Part shown: piece after piece, positions 1-7,162 of the stretch
Position numbering within the stretch: the stretch's first letter is position 1
Layout: every line of letters begins with the position of its first letter
From: Bacteroidales bacterium
Lineage (GTDB): Bacteria > Bacteroidota > Bacteroidia > Bacteroidales > Tenuifilaceae
Direction: 5' to 3'
Assembly: GCA_008933525.1 (NCBI GenBank)
Contig: WBUV01000090.1
Location: 1-9,484 of the forward strand
Length of the DNA: 9,484 nucleotides
Notes under the pieces: model-generated
The model's database searches: none
Told to the model about the DNA's origin: nothing
Seen by the model: only the letters and a program-made list of their open reading frames with translations
Program-made: the position numbers and the translations under genes

Positions 1-49
1 TTTAAAGCTTAAAACTGCTAAAAAGCAGTAAACAGAATAATGCTTTAAA
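1..49 (-). terminator. Nested inverted repeat, probable terminator of the lipoprotein operon
   Basis: An inner hairpin has arms ACTGCT (14-19) and AGCAGT (24-29) around an AAAA loop. An outer pair of perfect 8-base arms, TTTAAAGC (1-8) and GCTTTAAA (42-49), flanks it. Read on the minus strand, the inner hairpin lies about 40 bases after the stop codon of the LPP20 lipoprotein gene and is followed by TTTTAAG, a short U-run. That is a plausible but not strong intrinsic terminator. The outer arms could fold a larger stem or may simply reflect AT-rich sequence. The window edge hides whatever lies beyond. Confidence 0.45.
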
Positions 50-68
50 AAACCACAAAATAATTTGA

Positions 69-1451
69 CTAGTAGCTGCTTTTTCCTTTAACAACAACTT
101 CAATAATTTCGCGCATAACTGAATTTTCCACTTTTCTTGATGCTTCGACAAAAGCATTTTTACCCGCCATTTCAATATCGAAATGAGAGCCTAAAATACG
201 GTCCAAGCTTTTGCGGTATACTTCAACCCCATTACTACTAGTCACAGAAATTATTGTCGAAAGTGCAGCCTGCTTATATCCACCTGTTTCCGATACCTGA
301 ACAGTTGATGCATCGATGTTAATAACAAAATCGGCTTCGTTAGAACTTAAAACAATCGGCATGGCTGCTTCAGCCAGTTTCCTTTTAATTGCTTCGGAAA
401 TTATGTTCTGGGTAAGCACCACTCCAATGTTCTTCTCAATGGATGCAATATGGAATGATGGTTTAGATATGTTAATAATAAGTTCGGTATATGGCACATT
501 GAATCTCGACAAAATTTTTCGGATAGCAAAGTCTGTAGTTGCCTCGGAAAGTATTACATCAAAATCCATCGAAACACTAAATTTTTCAGAAGGCTTTGAC
601 GATCTTACCGCATCAATAGAAAAGCCAGCCGCACCATTTATGTCCGTAACTGCTCTATTCTGAGCAATTGGTTTCTCGCTATAATTCGCCTTAAGAGGTA
701 TGCCCTTTTGTAGTTTGTTTGCCTTATAGTTTACTAAAAATTGAAGATCTTTCTGTGTCAATGGTTGTCCTAACTTCACGTTTGTATAGGAAGAGCCTGT
801 AATCGATAAGCTATTCAGTGTCGATGATATTAGCTGAATAATTTCGTTTCCCAGAAAGATATCGCTCCCGTTATAATTGGCCATAATTGTTTCTGCGAAA
901 AAAGGCTTTATTGGCTCTAGGGCTTTTACAAGAAGTACCAATCCTACTCTAACATCACCCTGCTCAATACTCTTTAATGCCTTGTCGTAAAAATCAAGTG
1001 ATTTCGCAGTGGCTTTCTGCTTCTTCTCATCAACCTGCTTTTTGTAGAGATCCTTTGAAAGCCTATAGTAAACCCAATAGTTTGTCAAATCTTCCCATGT
1101 TTCAACTATTTCGTAACCCTCCAGTTCTTTTTGTGCATCGGCCTTGATTGTTGATGAATAGTCCTCGAAAAAACGCTGCTGAGTTTCGAATGCGCTCAAT
1201 ACAGAGTTTGATGAGATGTTTATAGAAATATCGCTCGCCAAATCGGCCAATGCACTTTGCTTGGCCGCCTGCATATATCCGTTAGGATCTGCTGTTTTAC
1301 GAGCCGAACCAATTCCTACATAATAAATATGGGAGGTTGGTCGAGCTTGAACCCATTCCGGCGAAACTGGAACTTGAGCAGACTTCTTGGATCCGGCGCA
1401 ACCTACCAAGAGTCCTATCAAAATCGGAAGAAATAATATTTTTTTCCCCAT
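69..1451 (-). CDS. LPP20-family lipoprotein
   Basis: A 460-residue envelope lipoprotein of unknown precise role. The N-terminus is a lipoprotein signal peptide: Lys-Lys at 3-4, a hydrophobic stretch at 5-16, and lipobox LVGC with Cys18 as the predicted lipidated residue. Residues about 32-140 match the LPP20 pattern, with PEWV (31-34), YYVGIGSA (43-50) and an Ala-rich helix (60-75). Known members include Helicobacter Lpp20 and the Vibrio flagellar protein FlgP. Residues 145-190 are helical and could form a short TPR-like repeat. The C-terminal half (about 340-450) is an alternating beta/alpha region I cannot assign. Its ATG lies one base after the stop of the upstream CsgG-like gene, with no good Shine-Dalgarno site, so the two are very probably co-transcribed and translationally coupled. 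Residues after the lipidated Cys (AGSKKS) contain no acidic surface-export signal, so a periplasm-facing position is inferred. The family call is fairly sure; the function is not. Confidence 0.85.
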   Translation of the reverse strand: MGKKILFLPILIGLLVGCAGSKKSAQVPVSPEWVQARPTSHIYYVGIGSARKTADPNGYMQAAKQSALADLASDISINISSNSVLSAFETQQRFFEDYSSTIKADAQKELEGYEIVETWEDLTNYWVYYRLSKDLYKKQVDEKKQKATAKSLDFYDKALKSIEQGDVRVGLVLLVKALEPIKPFFAETIMANYNGSDIFLGNEIIQLISSTLNSLSITGSSYTNVKLGQPLTQKDLQFLVNYKANKLQKGIPLKANYSEKPIAQNRAVTDINGAAGFSIDAVRSSKPSEKFSVSMDFDVILSEATTDFAIRKILSRFNVPYTELIINISKPSFHIASIEKNIGVVLTQNIISEAIKRKLAEAAMPIVLSSNEADFVINIDASTVQVSETGGYKQAALSTIISVTSSNGVEVYRKSLDRILGSHFDIEMAGKNAFVEASRKVENSVMREIIEVVVKGKSSY

Positions 1452-1452
1452 A

Positions 1453-2832
1453 CTACTGCTCAGGATTGTACTTATTTATCTTTTGTGCTGTTTTCTTTGC
1501 AATTTCAGATATTGCCTTCTCTGTTAACTGCGGAACTGTTTCAACATTTTTCTTGGCTTTAAGCAATTTCCTCAATTCTGAAACCTCTGCTTGGTTATCG
1601 GATACGAAATCCTTAGGAGAATCCTTACTGATATGCTCCCAATAGCCTGGAACTAGTTTATCGTCATCGCCATCAAAAGTTGCATAGTTTGCCTCGTCCT
1701 CATGGTATTCTCGAACTACATCGGAAACCATCACGGCTCCTGTTTCAATGGAGGTTAACTGGTACTTTAACGAAAGTAAAGATGTGTTTTTAATATTGTA
1801 GGTAAAGTATACCACCTTTTTGTAGCTAACGAGTTTTTCCTCTGCCCCAGTTTCCTTATTTTTGGTAGTAGTCACCTCCTTTAAGTATCCTCTTTTTTCA
1901 ACCTTCTCCAGTTTGCCGTATCGTAAGTTATACTCCACAAGAGAAGCAGAAAGAATCGATTTTGCGCCCAAAATCTTACCAATCTGAACATCGGATCCAA
2001 CTGTAACGCTTCTACGTTGCTCATCTATAATTTGTTGAGTGTTCTCCGTATCTACAATTTTAATAAATGGATTATTCAAGGAATTGATTTGCGAAACAAC
2101 AGCACCCTGAATTCTGGTTGCTAGTTCTGGTGTTCCTGCTTGTACAGCAAAGTTGTCAACTTTTATAGTAATCATTGCTTTTTGTAAGGATTCTTCTTTC
2201 AACTCTTTAGAGTCCTTATATCCGGCATGATCTTTTATTATTCTATCGAAGTTGGCGTATGCCTTTCTATTTAATCCACTAGTCATGTATTCCTTTCCTT
2301 GCCTATAGAGGGGTTCGCATCTCGATACCTTAAGCATCTCCTGAACATTAGCGTACCCCGGTTCAATACTTTCAATCTCCATAAGAGTGGTTTCGGCCTG
2401 AGCAAACTTTTCAGAATCCAGAAGTTTTTGTGCATCGGAGTATAGCTGTTCAATATACTTAGGCTTGGCTTCGTTAAAATAGTCGGTAGCCCTGTCCGAA
2501 ATTGAAAGTTCAGCGCCTAATGCGCTAGCCCTATTCTTAAAACTCAACACATCAAGGTACCCATAAACGGTCTCCTTTATAGCATCGGATTCGTAGGATT
2601 TTAAAACCTTCAAACATTTTTCGTCTACTGTTCGCTGACCAGTTCGCTTAAGTCCAACAATAGCATCAATATTGTCGCGTTTCGATGATAGTGAGCGCAT
2701 GTACGATTCTGCAGCCTGTTCCCACATACCCGCCTGCTCATACTTATCGCCTTTTTTTGCATATTTTTTTGATGCACAACCACTAGCTACTAATAAGGTT
2801 GGAATAAGAAGGAGTAGTAAAATTCTTTTCAT
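1453..2832 (-). CDS. CsgG-like lipoprotein with N-terminal TPR-like repeats
   Basis: A 459-residue lipoprotein. The signal peptide has Lys2-Arg3, a Leu-rich core (5-15) and lipobox ASGC with Cys19. Residues 25-50 (GDKYEQAGMWEQAAESYMRS) and about 130-215 look like tetratricopeptide-type helices, suggesting a protein-binding platform. Residues about 220-450 resemble the periplasmic domain of CsgG/LpoB-type proteins. Diagnostic stretches are an IQGAVVSQI helix (241-249), IIDEQRRSVT (268-277), IGKILGAKSILSASLVEY (284-301) and the strand-turn IETGAVMVSD (362-371). CsgG is the curli secretion pore and LpoB activates a penicillin-binding protein, but no curli genes or PBP gene occur here. The segment equivalent to CsgG's second membrane hairpin (about 373-400) is strongly acidic, so pore formation is doubtful. 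It is the first gene of the operon with the LPP20 lipoprotein. The start is fixed by the signal peptide. Domain assignment is good; the role is unknown. Confidence 0.82.
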   Translation of the reverse strand: MKRILLLLLIPTLLVASGCASKKYAKKGDKYEQAGMWEQAAESYMRSLSSKRDNIDAIVGLKRTGQRTVDEKCLKVLKSYESDAIKETVYGYLDVLSFKNRASALGAELSISDRATDYFNEAKPKYIEQLYSDAQKLLDSEKFAQAETTLMEIESIEPGYANVQEMLKVSRCEPLYRQGKEYMTSGLNRKAYANFDRIIKDHAGYKDSKELKEESLQKAMITIKVDNFAVQAGTPELATRIQGAVVSQINSLNNPFIKIVDTENTQQIIDEQRRSVTVGSDVQIGKILGAKSILSASLVEYNLRYGKLEKVEKRGYLKEVTTTKNKETGAEEKLVSYKKVVYFTYNIKNTSLLSLKYQLTSIETGAVMVSDVVREYHEDEANYATFDGDDDKLVPGYWEHISKDSPKDFVSDNQAEVSELRKLLKAKKNVETVPQLTEKAISEIAKKTAQKINKYNPEQ

Positions 2833-2875
2833 ACGAGTTCTTTGTATTTAATTCAGAAATAAAAAATCTTAAAAA

Positions 2876-2905
2876 CAAACATGCTTAAAAACCGTTAAAT
2901 ATAAA
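2876..2905 (-). promoter_or_regulatory. Weak candidate promoter for the lipoprotein operon
   Basis: On the minus strand CATGTTTG (2876-2883) differs by one base from the Bacteroidota -7 element TAnnTTTG. A TTTA (2902-2905) lies 18 bases upstream in place of the -33 TTTG. Transcription would start some 35-40 bases before the CsgG-like gene. A second one-mismatch -7 element, TATTTCTG (2854-2861), has only a 14-base gap to its nearest TTTG and is less likely. No perfect element exists in this intergenic stretch on this strand. Confidence 0.25.
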
Positions 2906-2974
2906 TATTACTTAATAACGATCGGCAATTTACACAACAATTATTGAGCAATCAATTTTTAAGCCAAATATTCA

Positions 2975-2982
2975 TAATTTTG
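2975..2982 (+). promoter_or_regulatory. Promoter -7 element for the NUDIX gene
   Basis: TAATTTTG is a perfect match to the Bacteroidota -7 consensus TAnnTTTG. It lies 22 bases before the ATG, implying a leader of roughly 15-18 bases. A good -33 TTTG at the usual 19-22 base spacing is missing; only a T-run at 2956-2960 is nearby, so the promoter may be modest. Confidence 0.5.
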
Positions 2983-3004
2983 ATGGCAGATTAGAAAATC
3001 CTAT

Positions 3005-3655
3005 ATGCATATTAAAAAGTACTCGCTAAAAGTAAAAAAAGAGATTGAGAAAGGACTTCCTGGATTTGATGCTCAGAAACGTATGTCGCCATCAATCCGC
3101 ACCGATCTACTCGGCAATAACTTACCAAACAATAATACACGTCAAAGTGCAGTTCTTATTCTCCTCTTCAACGATAACAATAGAATAAGCACACTTTTCA
3201 TCAAACGGACTACATACAATGGTCCACATAGTGGTCAGATTAGCTTTCCTGGGGGGAAATGTGACGAAAACGACAAAACAATCCAAGAAACTGCGTTAAG
3301 AGAAACGGAGGAAGAGATTGGAATAACCCCCTCCGAGATTGAGATTCTGGGAACGCTAACACCGCTCTACATACCAGTTAGCAACATGATGGTTCATCCT
3401 TTTGTTGGTTATTCTGAATCAAAACCATTGTTTCAACCAAACAACCAAGAAGTTGAATATATCATCGTAACACCCCTAGAGGATTTGTTAAATCCTAGCA
3501 GTAAAAGCATTAAGGTAATACACTCCCATGGTAGACCTATAACAGCACCATACTATAGTATTGATGAAGAAATGATTTGGGGGGCAACGGCTATGATTTT
3601 ATCTGAATTTCTTGTAATTGCACAGAAAGTATGTCCATTTAACGCCACACAGTAA
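3005..3655 (+). CDS. NUDIX hydrolase, CoA pyrophosphatase type
   Basis: A 216-residue cytoplasmic enzyme. The fold runs from about residue 46 to 205. The signature is SGQISFPGGKCDEND (77-90 with Ser76) running into TALRETEEEIGI (96-107). This combines the extended UPF0035 motif of CoA diphosphatases (NUDT7/NUDT8 and E. coli NudL) with the Nudix box. Glu100, Glu103 and Glu104 are the expected metal ligands, with Arg99 and Gly106 in place. The box has one residue more than the generic spacing between Gly84 and Arg99, as I recall for NUDT7. These enzymes split coenzyme A and its derivatives into 3',5'-ADP and (acyl-)phosphopantetheine using Mg or Mn. There is no signal peptide or membrane segment, and length is normal. 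It is transcribed divergently from the lipoprotein operon and stands alone. Subfamily call is strong; the true substrate (CoA, acyl-CoA or another dinucleotide) is inferred from the motif. Confidence 0.9.
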   Translation: MHIKKYSLKVKKEIEKGLPGFDAQKRMSPSIRTDLLGNNLPNNNTRQSAVLILLFNDNNRISTLFIKRTTYNGPHSGQISFPGGKCDENDKTIQETALRETEEEIGITPSEIEILGTLTPLYIPVSNMMVHPFVGYSESKPLFQPNNQEVEYIIVTPLEDLLNPSSKSIKVIHSHGRPITAPYYSIDEEMIWGATAMILSEFLVIAQKVCPFNATQ

Positions 3656-3694
3656 CTTTTCGTTCGAGTATAATTAACACTCTTTAATCAAAAT

Positions 3695-3757
3695 TTTGGT
3701 GAAGGATTCGTAAATCCTTTTAATTTTGTTAAACTTTTAACAAATCATATTAATTTG
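3695..3757 (+). promoter_or_regulatory. Two overlapping candidate promoters for the SpoIIE phosphatase gene
   Basis: P1 is TTTG (3695-3698), a 22-base gap, then TAATTTTG (3721-3728), a perfect -7 element. P2 is TTTG (3725-3728), a 21-base gap, then TTAATTTG (3750-3757), one mismatch from consensus. The TTTG that ends the P1 -7 box is the P2 -33 box. Between them GTTAAACTTTTAAC (3728-3741) is a perfect 6+6 inverted repeat with a CT centre and could be a binding site. Leaders would be about 45 and 18 bases. Confidence 0.45.
3702..3727 (+). terminator. Short hairpin after the NUDIX gene, possible terminator
   Basis: AAGGATT (3702-3708) and AATCCTT (3713-3719) form a perfect 7-bp stem with a CGTA loop, followed by TTAATTTT. 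It starts 47 bases after the NUDIX stop. GC content of the stem is low, so termination may be partial. It overlaps the candidate promoter region of the next gene, so it could also act in that gene's regulation. Confidence 0.4.
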
Positions 3758-3781
3758 ATAATCAGTGACATAAAATAAGTT

Positions 3782-5683
3782 ATGCATACAAGAACAAAAA
3801 TATTATTATTACTGGCATCAACAATACTAGCATTCTCAATAGCAGTTGCAGGATATCAGTATATCAAAAACCGTCAGGAAAAATTATTCCTTAAAGCAAA
3901 TATCGAAACCAAAACACAAATTATCGACAATGTGCTTAAAAACAAAACTAACAGTTTTTTAGCACCAGTAAACGATTATTCTTGTTGGGACGAAATGGTC
4001 CAGTATGTAAAAAACCCTAGTTCAGCATGGGAGGAAAGCAATTTAAACACAGTGCTTTCGGCATTTGACGTTTCAAATGCATGGATATATAACCATGACC
4101 TTAAATTGATTTACTCTGCATACGATTCAACGCTATATAATGAAAATATAATTCTCGATTCTAAAACAATAAAAAAGGCATTTGCAGACTCTTCCTATTG
4201 CCACTTTTTTATGCTGTTTGGGAATAACCTAGTTGAAGTAACAGGCGCATCCATAGTTCTTTCGAGCGATACCGAACATAAATCGGCAGCTAACGGGTAT
4301 TTTATTGTGGCAAAACTTTGGGATAGCAATTATGTTGGTGTGCTTGAAAAAGCATTGGATTCAAAAATTCACATCAACCCCATCGACTCAATAATTAAGT
4401 CAGACAATACCATAACAAGCCAGAATCTCAATATTGTAAAAACTCAGAAAAATGTTTTCGGGGATGATATTGTAAACATTAACTTCTTGAGCAAGAATCA
4501 ACTTGCTAAAGATATTGCCACGACAAACAGGTTCTCCATAATTATTCTTTTATTACTTATGGGAACATTTATCGCGTTCTTTTTTGCAATGCAAAACTGG
4601 GTTTCGTCTCCGTTGAAAAGCATTGCCCAAAGCCTTAGCCACGACGATATCGCTCCAATTGAAAAGTTGGATGAGAAAAAAGACGAGTTTGGAGAAATTG
4701 CATCGCTAATAAAGAACTTCTTTGAGCAGAAAATTCAACTTGAGGTTGAAATTGCTGAGCGCACCGAAGCCCAGAAAATGGCTCACGAAATGTATAACGA
4801 AACGGTTAACTTAAACCATGAACTTCAGGCAAGCGAGGAAGAGTTGCGCCAGAACTTAGATATGATCATGGAACTTAACGAAATGCTCTCCAAGCAACAG
4901 AAAGAAATTACCGATAGCATAAATTACGCCAGCCATATTCAAGCGGCATTACTGCCTCCCGAAAGTATTATTAAGCATTTCGATAAAGATTTCTTCATTC
5001 TTTTTAAGCCAAGAAATATTGTTAGCGGTGATTTTTACTGGGTGACCCATAAAGATAATAAACTTATAATTGCAATAGCTGACTGTACAGGACATGGTGT
5101 TCCTGGCGGTTTTATGAGTATGTTAGGAATGGCCTATTTAAACGAAATTGTAAATCAATGTTCGAATAGTACCCCTGCTCAAATTTTGGAAACCCTAAGA
5201 CGGAGGGTAATCGAATCGTTGCATCAAACAGGTAAAAGCGGAGAGTCCAAGGATGGAATGGATATTTCGTTCTGTATAATTGACTTTAATGCCATGAAAA
5301 TTCAATTTGCGGGAGCATACAATTCCCTTTACATAGCCCGTAAAACAGAATCAGAAACCTCTGCAAATGGATATGAGTTACTGGAATTTAAGGGCGACAG
5401 AATGCCTATTGGGTATTCGTTAAGGGTCGACAAGCAATTTACCGATCAAGAAGTTGAAATATTCAGCGGCGATACTGTGTATATGTTTACCGATGGTTAT
5501 CAGGATCAAATAAGTGGAGTAACTCGTCAAAAATTCAACCGAACAAAAATGAAAAACTTACTTGTTGAGATGCAGGGTTATCCTATTCCAGAACAAAAAA
5601 ATATTCTCGAGCTAACCTTCGATGCTTTCAGAAATGAATACCAACAGGTAGACGACATTCTTGTGTTTGGAATGAAGGTATAA
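3782..5683 (+). CDS. CHASE4-HAMP-SpoIIE membrane sensor phosphatase
   Basis: A 633-residue inner-membrane protein that probably senses an extracytoplasmic signal and dephosphorylates a cytoplasmic protein. In order: TM1 (about 6-28); an extracytoplasmic CHASE4-like domain (about 45-195) with its NDYSCWDEMVQYV motif (64-76); TM2 (about 251-270); HAMP (about 271-322); a coiled coil (about 315-378, with LQASEEELRQNL); the linker SINYASHIQAALLP (379-392); and a SpoIIE/PP2C domain to the end. Metal-binding acidic residues appear intact: SGDF (415-418, Asp417), ADCTGHGVPGG (433-443, Asp434), DGMD (491-494), FTDG (569-572, Asp571) and VDDILV (623-628). SpoIIE/RsbU phosphatases typically act on Ser/Thr-phosphorylated STAS-domain anti-sigma antagonists. 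No STAS or RsbW-like gene lies nearby, so the target is unknown. The start is set by TM1; there is no frameshift or lost catalytic residue. Architecture is confident, substrate and signal are not known. Confidence 0.9.
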   Translation: MHTRTKILLLLASTILAFSIAVAGYQYIKNRQEKLFLKANIETKTQIIDNVLKNKTNSFLAPVNDYSCWDEMVQYVKNPSSAWEESNLNTVLSAFDVSNAWIYNHDLKLIYSAYDSTLYNENIILDSKTIKKAFADSSYCHFFMLFGNNLVEVTGASIVLSSDTEHKSAANGYFIVAKLWDSNYVGVLEKALDSKIHINPIDSIIKSDNTITSQNLNIVKTQKNVFGDDIVNINFLSKNQLAKDIATTNRFSIIILLLLMGTFIAFFFAMQNWVSSPLKSIAQSLSHDDIAPIEKLDEKKDEFGEIASLIKNFFEQKIQLEVEIAERTEAQKMAHEMYNETVNLNHELQASEEELRQNLDMIMELNEMLSKQQKEITDSINYASHIQAALLPPESIIKHFDKDFFILFKPRNIVSGDFYWVTHKDNKLIIAIADCTGHGVPGGFMSMLGMAYLNEIVNQCSNSTPAQILETLRRRVIESLHQTGKSGESKDGMDISFCIIDFNAMKIQFAGAYNSLYIARKTESETSANGYELLEFKGDRMPIGYSLRVDKQFTDQEVEIFSGDTVYMFTDGYQDQISGVTRQKFNRTKMKNLLVEMQGYPIPEQKNILELTFDAFRNEYQQVDDILVFGMKV

Positions 5684-5713
5684 AAAAAGAGCCTTCTTAG
5701 AGGCTCTTCTTCG
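5684..5713. terminator. Bidirectional terminator between convergent genes
   Basis: AAGAGCCT (5687-5694) pairs perfectly with AGGCTCTT (5701-5708) around a 6-base loop. On the minus strand it is followed by TTTTT from the A-run 5682-5686, making a good intrinsic terminator for the lytic transglycosylase gene, whose stop is 9 bases before the stem. On the plus strand it lies 3 bases after the phosphatase stop and is followed by the weaker CTTCGTTT. It therefore most likely serves both genes within a 34-base gap. Confidence 0.85.
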
Positions 5714-5717
5714 TTTC

Positions 5718-7127
5718 CTACTTTAAGATATTCTTGTAATGTTCATATCTATTTATTATTTCACTCACATAACGGAAAGTCTCCTCTCCTCTTAAACGAC
5801 CATGTCTTACCAATGTATCGCTTAAGAACTCTGACTTATGTCGAATAAAATACTCCACATTTTCGTCCCAAACATTTGGATCCTTTCCATATTTTCTAGC
5901 TAAGTTTCTTGCATCAATCACGTGGCCTAAGCCAGCATTGTATGCAGCAAGAACGAACTTAAAACGCTCCTCTTCTGGGATATTATTCTCAACCATTCTA
6001 TCGTCAAGCCATTTAAGGTACTTCACGCCAACCTCAATTTGCTCAGTAGGGCTAACTGTACTATCAATTCCAAAGTGCTGAGCGGTTTGAGGCATAAATT
6101 GCATTAATCCGGTCGCCCCTTTATGCGATACAACATCGTGTTTAAATCGGGATTCCTGATATACCAATGAGGCCAACAATCTCCAATCCCAGTTTATTTT
6201 GGGACTAAATTTCTTAAAGTATTCGTCCCACTGCGAAACTCTATCCTGATAAACAAAATAATAGTCGTTATTCAATCTCTTAAGGTGATTCGGGTTGTTG
6301 AAATATTTACTCTTGATCATTCTATAATGAGCAGTTACTAAATAGCCCTCCAGCCAAGTATTTATTCTGTTTAAAAGTTCTGGCGAAGAGTGCCTAGTAG
6401 CCCAAGCAACATGCTGAGGGAAACCAATGGCAGTCTCAAAGTCAATGTTTCGCAATGAGCTGCCTTTAATTTGGGCAGCAGATTCATCGCAAACTACATA
6501 GTCAATCTCACCCATCGATACTAAATCAATAAGTTGATCTGCATCGTAATTTGGTAGTTCAACAATCATGACATTTCCACCAATCTCCTCCGAAAGGTGT
6601 TTAAGCCTTTGAGCCGAAGCGGAACTACGCTGAACATATACAACCTTACCTTTTAATTCTAAAGGGTTTCGTATAAGTGTACTTTCAATTTCATCGTAGT
6701 TAGCGGGAGTCCTTTGAATAAGGACTTGCCTAGTCTCGCCATGAGGAATAGTAAAGTTGAACTCCTTTTTCCTTTGAGTGGTTATAGTAAGATTGTTTGC
6801 AATAATATCAACCTCACCATTTTTGAGCATTTCGAATGATTTCTCAATATCATTTTCAGCTACTAGTTCTAATTTTACACCTAAAAACGATGCTAAATCT
6901 CTAAGCATATCGAACTGATAGCCCATTGGTTCGCCCTTATAAAGAAAATAACTTGTAGAGTTGTAGTCAGTAACCGCTACGATCTTTCCATCAGCTAAAA
7001 TTTTAGCCAAATCTCTAAATTGTACCTCGGACTCTCTCATTACAGAGTCCTTGCTAATACAAGAGAACATTACAAGCGAAGCCAAAAAAACCACCCACCT
7101 TATCCTAGTTGTGATAAATGTTTGCAT
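5718..7127 (-). CDS. mltF: MltF-like membrane-bound lytic transglycosylase (SBP_bac_3 + SLT)
   Basis: A 469-residue lipoprotein that cleaves the MurNAc-GlcNAc bond of peptidoglycan to leave 1,6-anhydro-MurNAc ends. The signal peptide has Arg8 and Arg10, a hydrophobic core (11-21) and lipobox MFSC with Cys23. Residues about 47-268 form a family-3 solute-binding domain, with GYQFDMLRDLASFLG (69-83), DIIANNLTITTQRKKEF (107-123) and YVVCDESAA (210-218). In MltF this domain binds muropeptides and regulates activity. Residues about 312-440 form the SLT domain: catalytic Glu325 in YQESRF, GATGLMQFMP (337-346) and AAYNAG (394-399), all lysozyme-like landmarks. It is slightly shorter than E. coli MltF but domain order is the same. 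It is a single gene convergent with the phosphatase and separated by 79 bases from the porin upstream, with its own promoter. The call is strong; assignment to MltF itself rather than another SBP-SLT enzyme rests on architecture. Confidence 0.92.
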   Translation of the reverse strand: MQTFITTRIRWVVFLASLVMFSCISKDSVMRESEVQFRDLAKILADGKIVAVTDYNSTSYFLYKGEPMGYQFDMLRDLASFLGVKLELVAENDIEKSFEMLKNGEVDIIANNLTITTQRKKEFNFTIPHGETRQVLIQRTPANYDEIESTLIRNPLELKGKVVYVQRSSASAQRLKHLSEEIGGNVMIVELPNYDADQLIDLVSMGEIDYVVCDESAAQIKGSSLRNIDFETAIGFPQHVAWATRHSSPELLNRINTWLEGYLVTAHYRMIKSKYFNNPNHLKRLNNDYYFVYQDRVSQWDEYFKKFSPKINWDWRLLASLVYQESRFKHDVVSHKGATGLMQFMPQTAQHFGIDSTVSPTEQIEVGVKYLKWLDDRMVENNIPEEERFKFVLAAYNAGLGHVIDARNLARKYGKDPNVWDENVEYFIRHKSEFLSDTLVRHGRLRGEETFRYVSEIINRYEHYKNILK

Positions 7128-7162
7128 ATCCTAGATTTTCTTGGTTTATAATAATTTGAATA

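Noticed and set aside
316..663. Plus-strand open frame of 115 codons
   Set aside because: It lies wholly inside the LPP20 lipoprotein gene on the other strand and has no recognisable domain and no promoter element.
1337..1645. Plus-strand open frame of 102 codons with a hydrophobic, Cys/Phe-rich stretch
   Set aside because: It spans the junction of the two lipoprotein genes; the hydrophobic part is the antisense of codons in the end of one gene and the signal peptide of the next.
1453..2832. True curli secretion channel CsgG
   Set aside because: The protein is much longer than CsgG, has TPR-like repeats in front, lacks amphipathic membrane hairpins by eye, and no CsgA/B/E/F-like gene is nearby.
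2833..3004. Possible small gene or RNA in the divergent intergenic region
   Set aside because: Only short AT-rich frames with early stops and no stable GC-containing stem; promoter elements account for what can be seen.
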